DNA of 64,000 nt from assembly GCF_000003815.2 (NCBI RefSeq), contig NC_049982.1, forward strand, positions 3,129,576-3,193,575, read 5' to 3'. How positions within the stretch are numbered: the stretch's first letter is position 1; each line of letters starts with the position of its first letter. The DNA comes from Branchiostoma floridae. Lineage: Eukaryota > Chordata > Leptocardii > Amphioxiformes > Branchiostomatidae. Positions 55,802 to 64,000 of the stretch are shown piece after piece. The notes under the pieces were generated by a model, which did not search any database, was not told the origin of the DNA, and saw only the letters and a program-made list of their open reading frames with translations. A program made the translations under genes and the position numbers.

Positions 55802-58800
55802 GGTGTGTGTGTGTGTCTGTATGTGTGTATGTTTACGTGTACGTGTGTGTGTGTATATTCTGTGCCTTGTATGTGTCTCTGTGTGTGCCTGTGCCTTTGT
55901 GTGTCTGTGTCTGTATCTGTGTGCGCGTGTGCGTGTGCGTTCGTACATGTGCATGTGTCTGTGTCTTGTGTGTGTCTTGATGTTTGTGTGTGCGTGTCTG
56001 TTTCCGTGTCTGTGTGTGTGATCTCTGACTGCCCGTTGTTCTGCCTTTTCACAGGGAGTGAAGAGCCAAACTCTGACGACTCTAGTGGATCTCCAGTTGG
56101 TAAGATCACACGTTTCACTTGTAAGGTTAAAGCTAGTTGTGAGATATCATCATCATATAACATCATCTCACCTTGTGTGCGAGTGACAGTGAGACATATC
56201 AAACAGTCGATCAGCAGTTGACGGAAGTATTCTATCAGTAACCCATGCAAACACTGTGTGCAAAGCAGGCAGTCCATCAGCAATGAAGTAGAGCAGTAAA
56301 AATTATAAACTTTAAGGTTCTGAGGCCCTGGGGGCACTTGCATTGTTATCCACTGTATTTTACTAGGGCAAGGTGTTGGAAGCGCGCGGGACCAACCCCT
56401 CACCACCCTCCACATGACCCCAACTGGGTAAAAATTGTTACACCTGGGGGAAATAAGGAAAGTCATGAAATTAACTGTGAAGTGCCTTTACCAAGGGCAC
56501 AACGCCAGGGGCATGTCAGGGAATTATGGGCCCAATGCCCTAACCGTTACGCCAACGCTTCACCGAGACTGAAAGGGACATTCTAATTAGGCTTAATATA
56601 AGTGAGATGCAATCCAAAAAGGAATCATAAAGCTCGGTCTGGTACATTTTCATTAATTACAAATCAACCCCTTTCCCCCATGATGCCCAGCGATGGACCG
56701 ATAAGAGACTGATGACGTCAGTGCCCGGGAAAAGTACCCGGATCTTACCGAAGAGCCTGCTGTGGTCACCTGACCTCTACTTACTGAACACGTGAGTAAA
56801 GGCCTATTTTCTTCTTCTACTACATACTCCTGATTTGGTAGATTAGCCTTATTGAACTGTGCTTATGTACTGGTATATGCCATACTTTGTATCGTATACA
56901 ATTGTTGTGCAATACAGTTTTTATTCAGTGAATCATTATCTCACAAAATAATTACAAACATCCAGGATTATTCATCGATACATAGCTGCATGTAATGATA
57001 ATAATTAGGACATACACACTGGTGTGCGCATAATGTATCTTGTTTGATTATGGGAAGACTTGAGCTGTCTCCCATGCGGCTGATGCCCCCCTCCCACCCT
57101 AATCGCGCGTGATCTTGAGAGTCATACCTTTGACGTTGTGCGCGGCGAAGTTTCCTCCAACAGGACGGCCACAAATCTCGGCTGTGACTTAAAGTAGGCC
57201 CGTCTGGCCAGCCTGCGGCCAAACTGCAGCTCCGAAAACCGAGTCTCCGAACTTCCAACTTTTGCACAGCAACTGGTTACGTCGTTACCATGTTGTGGCC
57301 TTTGACCCTAAAAGAGAGCACCTGAGTTTCCCAGTAACATGAGTGCTCGTCAAAATATTCTTGACACCGACTATTTTCTGTTTCTTCGTATGAAGGTTTG
57401 TGACTTTGTATATTAAAAAAAAAGAACTAGATGAGTGAAACCTTTACTTGAATGAGTGACCGTGGTGGTCGACTACAGCGCCACGATGCGGTGACTATTG
57501 ATACTGCAGGATCCCACATGATGCCATAACAAGACCGTAGGTATGTAGCTAGCGAATCACAATACAAAATCATACGTAGCATCAGCTCAAAGGACAGTCA
57601 GATGAATAGTATGGTAGTGTAATGATCTAAAACGACGAGACGTCGCTATGATTAGAGTCACGTCGGAGCCCGAGGGTTAGCAGTAGACCGACAAATTAGT
57701 CCAAATTTCCATTAAGTGCTGGTCGTGTAAAGCCTTGTCCTCATATAAAGACGGTCCAGAGTCTTCACTCTCTGACGTTGTGCCTAATCTTTCCCAGTAA
57801 CGACGACAAGGACCCAGAAGGACGGCTGGAGGTCTGTGATCACGTGCGTCTCCATGACAACGGTACTGTCGTCTGCAGGGGACAAACCATTCTGGTGACG
57901 GGGTGTGAGGTCGACCTCTTTACTTTCCCGTTTGACAGCCAGAGCTGCCCCCTGTGAGTAGTACATCTTGGTCTGTTCCGTCTGCGTTCCTTTGACCTCA
58001 ATCTTTTTCTTGTTCTATTGAATCTATTTCCTTTTTCAGTCATTTTAATCAATCTTTTTTTTTTCATCTTTTGATTCATTTTGTCTTTATTTAAGCTTAT
58101 AGAGTTGTTAGCAAGTTGATCTGTGTTGGTAAAGACCATCTTGGAAAACCTTTAACTAACAAACACTTTTAAGAAAGTTGGGACTCGCCCGAAGGTTCGT
58201 TGACTGCAACAACAGTACTCCCGAAGACGGGGCTCGACGTGGCCGGCTGTTTTTATGTGTTTGACCTTTTTGGGGCTTTCTATATCATAACCTGTACGTG
58301 TCACCCCTCGTCTCTGTTCAACGTTTACTTTCTCCCTACTCCTATTAGACAATGGAATTAAGCCTTTACGCTTATGTTTTTCACTTCAATTCCCTGTGTG
58401 TTGCAGACGTTTTGGATCCTGGCTGTACGGATGGGACGAACTTCGGTGGGAGAACATGTCCTTCACTGCTGAAATGCAAAAGGAGGCCGACTGGGATCTA
58501 ATAGGCTTTCCTGTTAAACAGGTAAAGCTGCCTGTCTGCTCACGCAGAGTTACGCGCCTAACGGGCAATATTCAGGACCTGGCACAGTGTAGATTTTGCA
58601 TAAGCGGACAGTACGTTGCGCAGACGAGGCTAGCTACATAAACGGTTCTTTGACTGCAGAAATAGTGCACAGAACTGTGCCTGCATAACCACTGCATAGA
58701 ACAAATAATTCCGATTGTATACAAAATAGACCGTATGCCGTGTGCATGAAGAGATGGTGTCGTGTGCCATGGTAAAATGATGTGATGATGATGTTGTACA

Positions 58801-61800
58801 ACAGGAGATGATGACTCACATAGGATGGAGAGATCCACACAGCGAACTGACCGTCTGCCTAATGCTTCGCCGGAAACCTTTCTTCAAGGTGAGGTGTACT
58901 TCATGATCTAGGGACAGGAGATACTATCCTATTCCTACTTATGTAACCACAAACCATAAACTGTGCTAGTATTTTTGCTTATCTTTCTCTGAGTTGGGTA
59001 ACTAACAGGAAAGTTGTTGTCCACAAACGAGCAGATCTGCTTGGAATGCTATTTCATTGGTGCACCAAAACAATGCATGTGTGGTGACCCTCACTGTTGA
59101 ATTTCGTCCTCGTGATAATTTTTACGTATTTGGCGTAAAGTCGTGTAAGAGTAAGTCTTGATCGTTCAGTGTATAGAGGTGGCTCCTCTGCCATGCATGT
59201 ACGTTTGTTATATATTACTTAGGTCCACAGTTTCCGGAGGTGGTGACGCTAATACCGTGCTGCACGTCCAGACGCTTTGGATATTTACACTTTGCAGGTG
59301 GTTGAGCTGATCCTCCCGGACCTGCCTGTCCTGCCATATTTGCTTGTTTGTTTGTTTGTTTGTTTACAGGTGGTTGAGCTGATCCTGCCGTGCGCGCTGC
59401 TGCAGGCCCTGACGTGTTTGTTTGTTTGTTTGTTTGTTTGTTTACAGGTGGTTGAGCTGATCCTGCCGTGCGCGCTGCTGCAGGCCCTGACGTGTTTGTT
59501 TGTTTGTTTGTTTGTTTACAGGTGGTGGAGCTGATCCTGCCGTGCGCGCTGCTGCAGGCCCTGACGTGTTTGTTTGTTTGTTTGTTTGTTTACAGGTGGT
59601 GGAGCTGATCTTGCCGTGCGCTCTGCTGCAGGCCCTGACGTGTTTGTTTGTTTGTTTGTTTACAGGTCGTGGAGCTGATCCTCCCGTGCGCGCTGCTGCA
59701 GGCCCTGGTGTGTTTGTTTGTTTGTTTGTTTATTTACAGGTGGTTGAGCTGATCCTCCCGTCCGCGCTGCTGCAGGCCCTGACGTGTTTGATTGTTTGTT
59801 TGTTTGTTTGTTTACAGGTGGTGGAGTTAATCCTCCCGTGCGCGCTGCTGCAAGCCCTCACGTTTCTCGGCATGCTCCTCCCCTCCGCCATGCCGGTCCG
59901 GGTGCAGTACAACGTCACCATTTTCCTGGTGCTCATCCTGTTCCTCTACTCCGTGGAGGCGGAGCTTCCAGGAAACACCGCGCACGTGCCCATCATCGGT
60001 GAGCTTTCGTCGTTCGTTCCGCATTTTACTGTGCATCATGCATCACGTGATGCATCAGGTCACGTGTGTAGTCCAGTAGTGGGCGGGCTGTCTCTGGAAC
60101 TAAGAGTTCACCCTGTACTAGCTCCCGGACTTCAGTCAGTTTTTTTTTTTTTTTGGCCACAGACTTGTGGCTAATGTAAGGCCAAGTGGCTCCAGTCATG
60201 TTTTCCCGCCACAGACTTGTGGCTCATGTAAGGCCACGTACGGCTCCAGTCATGTTTTCCCGCCACAGATATGTGGTTTATGTAAGGCCACGTGACTCCT
60301 GTCATGTTTTCCCGCCACAGACTTGTGGCTCATGTAAGGCCACGTACGGCTCCAGTCATGTTTTCCCGCCACAGATATGTGGTTTATGTAAGGCCACGTG
60401 ACTCCTGTCATGTTTTCCCGCCACAGACTTGTGGCTCATGTAAGGCCACGTACGGCTCCAGTCATGTTTTCCCGCCATAGATATGTGGTTTATGTAAGGC
60501 CACGTGACTCCTGTCACGTTTTCCCGCCACAGACTTGTGGCTGAAGTAAGGTCACGTGACTTCAGTCATGTTTTCCCGCCACAGATATGTGGCTCATGTA
60601 AAGCCACGTGACACGAGTCATGTTTTCCCGCCACAAACTTATGGTTCATGTTAGGCCACGTGACTACAGACAGCCATATTTTCCCGCCACAGACTTGTGG
60701 CTCACGTGAGTTCAGTCATATTCTCCCCCCATAGACTTGCGCCATATTTTCCCGCCACAGACGTATGGTTCCACAACACCATGGCGCTGGTGGGGTTCTC
60801 CATCCTGTTTATCGTGGTGGTGCTGAAGGTTCACCACCGCCCGCTGAGCGCCCCGGTGCCCGGCCTGCTGCGCCGCCTGCTGCTGGGCAAGTCTGCGGTG
60901 GCTGCCGGCGGGGAAGGTGCGGGGGATCGCCGCCAGGACAGGAGAGGCGTTACGGAGACGGTTGCGGTTACGGTTACGGCTCCCGGAGAGGACGGGGCGG
61001 GGGATGGCCGCCATGAGAAGGTAAAGGTTACGGTTATGGTTATTGTTAGGGATAGGGGTAGGGTAAGGGTTACAGTCATGGTTATAGTTATGGTTATGGT
61101 TAGGGATAAGGTTTGAGTTAGAGATAAGGTTAAGGTTATAAGGTTAGGGTTAGGGTTAGGGTTTGGGTCAGGCTCAGGCTTAATTTTAAGGTTATCACCG
61201 CCATAACAGGGGGGTGTTTACTACGGTGGCCCATTGCACCAAACTTGTTCTGTATGAAAGCTATATCTTTATGCGCTCACTTCGCTATAACTTCATGCGA
61301 GGTGAATCGTTCAGGTCGTTAAGGGACAAAACAATAAATGGGCCTCACTGAAGCAGAAAAAAAATCTTGCTATAGAAAAGATTTAAACAATTCTTTTTTT
61401 TATAATCTAAAAAAGATAATTTCCATTTCTCGCCGTCTCCAGGACAACGGGATCCTGACCACGCCCAACCCGCGAGACAAGCTGCACCACAGCCCCGTGC
61501 TCATCAGACGTACTGCGCATGCGCGGTCACTTCATGACGTCAGTGAGGATTCGCTCCGCCCTGTGCCCATCTCCAGATCACATTCCAAAGCGTCTCTGTG
61601 TACGTCGGCCAAAGGTGCGACGTCCTTTTCAATAATAGCGTGTTGCTACACTACGAGCTTCATTGACATTTAATCTCTTCCTCTTGCTACAAACGGTCTG
61701 GTCTGTCTAATTTTGCTTCGCAGCGAAGTAACGTCCACCGAGCTAAAAGGTTCATCATTCAAAATGGTCCCAAAACCACACACGGATGTGGCGCGCCAAT

Positions 61801-62795
61801 TGGCCGCGACCTGCACATTGTCAACAAAGAACTGCATGTTTACATGTTTACACATGTTTGGCAGGTCTGTTCTGCTCAGGAGGTTAACGTTGGCTTTACC
61901 GCAGGTCTGAGTTTTCACATGGCAGCGTCAACTTAACTACATAACTGACGCTATTGTTCAACATTCTGGCGGTGTATGTCAGCTTTACTGCAAACATGTA
62001 CCTTACCTGTTTGTGTCTGCCTCTTTGCCCAGATCTGGCTGGGACCGCCCAGTACTTTGAGAAGTTTGACGAACTGTCGGACAAGTTTGACGACATCTTA
62101 CGGCGGCTGGACCCCGGCCCTGAGGAAACGGAGACCCCTGAATGGACAACTGTACGTAAATACAAACAAACAAATAAATAAGCCAAAAAACAAACATCTT
62201 TAACCGCTGGACCCAGGAACGGAGGGTGTGGAACCTCCTTAATGGACACTAGTTTGTGAGTTCACAGCTACTGGACCCAAAGGATGCGTAACGTCTTGAA
62301 TGGACAGCAGTTAGTACACACAAACATCCTACAGCGAACACACAAGTACACACAAGTACACACAAGTACACACACACACACACACACTGCCAGCACACAC
62401 ACACATTCAGACATCCAACAGCTGCAGGACCCCGAGCAGACCACAGAAATGGCTGTAGGTACAATAATCGCCTAGGTATTAGCGGTAACAGACATAAAGA
62501 ATAAGAACATACCTTGCCTCCATAGAAATGAGAAATGAATCAGACGTGGTTTTTACCTGGTCTGGTTTCCACGGCCGTTTGAAATAGGTGATTGTTCGTC
62601 CGATTTATTTCCTGTGCGTGACCTCAACGCCATCTTCTCCCCATCCTCCAGGTTGCCATGGTGATAGACCGCATATTTGTCATCATCTGGCTGATTGGTG
62701 CCCTGACGAGTGACGTCATCATCCTGGTTTACTTTCAACAGGACGTTGAGGCGGCAGAAGAGAGAAAGATCTCCGACATTTTAGACGTTCATTGA
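53977..62795 (+). CDS. Cys-loop (pentameric) ligand-gated ion channel subunit, 12 exons, ~546 aa
   Basis: Exons: 53977-54022, 55400-55617, 56055-56099, 56691-56791, 57798-57953, 58407-58521, 58805-58888, 59818-59998, 60761-61020, 61443-61614, 62033-62151, 62652-62795; phases agree throughout. A signal peptide (GTFLLLCVMLSA) is followed by VVWLDLSVREVHEL, GVKSQTLTTLVDLQL (a 45-bp exon, as in nicotinic genes), LWSPDLYLLN and the Cys-loop GCEVDLFTFPFDSQSC (Cys173 and Cys187, 13 residues between). FGSWLYGW and RRKPFFK follow, then M1 (~256-277), M2 (~284-303), M3 (~322-340), a ~160-residue cytoplasmic loop and M4 (~503-525). It is an extracellular-transmitter-gated channel of nicotinic/5-HT3 type. 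No vicinal cysteines are seen in loop C, so it is not a typical alpha subunit. M2 keeps a 9' Leu but lacks the usual acidic residue before the 0' Arg. Confidence 0.87.
54680..55065 (+). repeat. Composite minisatellite in receptor intron 1
   Basis: The two modules AATCCCTGTCGCTCGTGACA (about 20 bp) and ACACACTAAAGCCCAGCACC (plus CCTCT) alternate irregularly, about 6 larger units. No splice-junction match was seen. Confidence 0.9.
55760..56030. repeat. (GT)n microsatellite in receptor intron 2
   Basis: GT tracts are interrupted by CT/TT/CC steps. The long hydrophobic or VCVC-type frames are artefacts. Confidence 0.95.
56465..56570 (-). mobile_element. tRNA-derived SINE fragment, minus strand, receptor intron 3
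   Basis: On the minus strand GTTGGCGTAACGGTTAGGGC is followed by a degenerate B box, then GTTGTGCCCTTGGTAAAGGC. The last piece matches the body of the 13195/41755 SINE, but the head differs, suggesting a composite family. Confidence 0.55.
58985..59135. repeat. Dispersed ~150-bp repeat, inverted relative to 13555-13712
   Basis: GAGTTGGGTAACTAACAGGA, CCACAAACGAGCAGATCTG and TTCGTCCTCGTGATAAT are the reverse complement of the 13555 copy. It lies in receptor intron 7. Confidence 0.8.
59290..59870 (+). repeat. Minisatellite copying the acceptor and start of the receptor M1 exon, 8 copies
   Basis: Each unit is a (TTTG)n tract ending TTTACAG (TTTGCAG in copy 1), followed by GTGGTTGAGCTGATCCTGCC and GTGCGCGCTGCTGCAGGCCC. 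Exon-like starts lie at 59298, 59370, 59448, 59522, 59596, 59666, 59740 and 59818; the last continues into a full M1-M2 exon. Spacings are 72, 78, 74, 74, 70, 74 and 78. Every copy encodes VVELILP-x-ALLQALT or a close variant (copy 1 diverges after LILP). Confidence 0.96.
60140..60775 (+). repeat. ~54-bp minisatellite copying the acceptor of the receptor M3 exon, about 13 copies
   Basis: The unit is TTTTCCCGCCACAG followed by ACTTGTGGCTCATGTAAGGC, CACGTxxxGGCTCCAGTCATG. The last acceptor (60759-60760) is followed by ACGTATGGTTCCACAAC, the real exon start. Copies keep the CCACAG acceptor-like core except near 60475, 60630 and 60733 (CATAG or CACAA). Two alternating unit types (ACTTGTGG and ATATGTGG) form a higher-order dimer. 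Confidence 0.93.
60958..61190 (+). repeat. Degenerate hexamer array (GGTTAN), from receptor exon 9 into its intron
   Basis: GGTTGCGGTTACGGTTACGG lies inside the exon (coding VAVTVT), and GGTTACGGTTATGGTTATTG starts just after the donor at 61021. It ends in AGGGTTAGGGTTAGGGTT (61144-61165), an interstitial run of telomere-like hexamers. Confidence 0.75.
62100..62470 (+). repeat. Degenerate copies of the receptor exon 11 donor region plus a CA tract
   Basis: The exon end CGGCTGGACCCCG...CCTGAATGGACAAC (donor at 62152) is echoed near 62200-62250 (CCGCTGGACCC...TTAATGGACACTAG), 62265-62320 (GCTACTGGACCC...TTGAATGGACAGCAG) and more weakly 62418-62465. A (CA)n tract lies at 62365-62405. Confidence 0.6.
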
Positions 62796-63136
62796 CGTTA
62801 TGGTAGTTAAGATTTGTACTGGACGTACATTCACATGTAACCCAAGATGACGTCAAATGAAATGCCTGTATACGACAAGCTCGTACTTTTAAAGGTACAT
62901 CGATTAAAGTTGATTTCCACACCGATGACTCTTATCACACACTACTATAGTAAGCCTTAAGAGTATACAAGCATCAGTTCCATCTATAGAAACATGTCGA
63001 ATTCGACGTAGATAATCTTTGTCGCCGCTCGATTGTCGACCAGGACGCAAGGCAAGCTTTCCTGTAAAAATGATGTTCACGCAATGGGATTGCTGTCAAA
63101 CCTGTAATATGGCACTTATCAGACTTAACATACATC

Positions 63137-63142
63137 AATAAA
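63137..63142 (+). terminator. Polyadenylation signal AATAAA, receptor gene
   Basis: First clear AATAAA after the stop at 62795. An ATTAAA at about 62904 is an alternative. Confidence 0.5.
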
Positions 63143-63149
63143 GACATCA

Positions 63150-64000
63150 AGCAATTCTTCCCAATCTTTTCTCTTTATTCAATTTTGATGAAGTATTTTC
63201 TACAGCTATTGCACCATATTAGTACAGGCTTTGATGTTTAGCCACCAATCATGATAAACCGGTTAATTCATAAAGTTAATTTTTAAAAAACGTTCATTCA
63301 TAAAAATAATCCAACTAAACCAGTCAATTTATTAAAAGACTATAACATCAACATTAATTGACAATTCATAAACATAAACCTGTTTGTTCGTCAACACCAC
63401 ATTTGGGACAAAACTGATTGTACAAATTCACTAATTTATAATATTCACCTTTTCCCCCACACATTGTGTACATAATTGTCATGATAAATTATCCCCGCAA
63501 TTTACCCGCTTCCTAGATATAATAGATAACATATCCGGAAGAGTTGGTTCCATATTTAGATACGCGAGGCGAGGATTAGATATGTCAGGCATTAAGATGG
63601 CGATCTGGCGGGATCCCCGATTTTACCGGTAGATCTTGGGATCCGGTGATCAAGATCGGAGTCTGCAGATTCAAATGCTCACCAAAACACGCACTCACTC
63701 ATTCGTCCACTCACCCACTCACTCACTCTCCCGCTCACTCGCTCTCATTCACTTTACTCACTCACTCTCGCGCACTCAAATTCAATTATGCATGTTTATG
63801 AGACAGCACTTTTCATCTTCGAATCATGCCACAATATTCCAATGAATCGACTGGGAATTTTGTCTTCATAAACGGAAGACCATCCCATCCCATTCCTAGC
63901 AGACTCCGATCTGACCTCTACCGGTAGAACGACCCCCCCCCCCAGAATCACACTCTGTAACCTGACGCAAAATGTCCCTGAGATGCCAGCACACTCGCGT
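63150..64000. other. Intergenic; (ACTC)n tract at 63690-63770, no gene supported
   Basis: Degenerate CACTCACTC repeats may be another LINE tail of the (GTGA)n kind seen at 43337. The rest is AT-rich, then mixed sequence to the window end. Confidence 0.5.

Noticed and set aside
55676-56466. Long frames on both strands through the GT tract
   Set aside because: Low-complexity (GT)n translation overlapping receptor intron 2 and exon 3.
59500-60174. Single 224-codon frame read as one membrane protein
   Set aside because: It is read-through of TTTG tracts and copied M1 exon starts. The Cys-loop gene model explains the last copy with proper splice sites.

Overview
The window looks like intron-rich deuterostome genomic DNA, most likely from a cephalochordate (amphioxus). 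The reasons are three tandem genes for parathyroid-hormone (PTH)-type peptide precursors, an animal Cys-loop receptor gene with short exons, GT-AG introns full of CA/GT microsatellites and minisatellites, tRNA-derived SINEs, LINE 3' ends and small inverted-repeat elements. The species is an inference. All exon models are hand-built from splice sites, reading phase and protein motifs.

Layout. A minus-strand exon of a TRPC-like channel lies at 250-473, cut by the window edge. Three plus-strand secreted-peptide precursor genes follow: gene 1 (coding 9032-14219, 160 aa, four peptides), gene 2 (24113-30039, 543 aa, thirteen 32-residue peptide copies plus a degenerate one) and gene 3 (46403-49035, 181 aa, one clear PTH-like peptide and a second PTH-like segment). 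All three share a signal-peptide coding exon ending in phase 2 and a second coding exon ending in phase 1. Each start codon follows a splice acceptor, and each gene has an upstream TATA box followed by a short leader free of ATG and ending in a donor. Gene 1 has two such leaders. From 53977 to 62795 a twelve-exon gene encodes a pentameric (Cys-loop) receptor subunit of about 546 aa. Between the genes I see mostly repeats, LINE and SINE remnants, MITE-like elements and four assembly gaps. One unrecognised minus-strand open frame (35135-35422) may be a terminal exon.

The most unusual feature is a recurring repeat type. Minisatellites do not merely lie in introns; their units copy exon-intron junctions. 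The donor ends of gene 1 exon 2, gene 2 exon 1 and gene 3 exon 2 are amplified about 6, 35 and 20 times, with the donor kept in most copies. The acceptors of the receptor's M1 and M3 exons are amplified about 8 and 13 times. Shorter two- to four-copy versions occur at further junctions. From memory, junction-overlapping minisatellites have been reported in amphioxus (Adh locus). I could not check this, but the density here, across neighbouring genes, deserves attention.

How the genes relate. The three peptide genes appear to be tandem duplicates that diversified by peptide-copy number and by C-terminal processing (amidated versus non-amidated). They would supply ligands for class B1 GPCRs of the PTH-receptor type. 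The receptor-channel gene downstream and the TRPC-like exon have no evident functional link to them.
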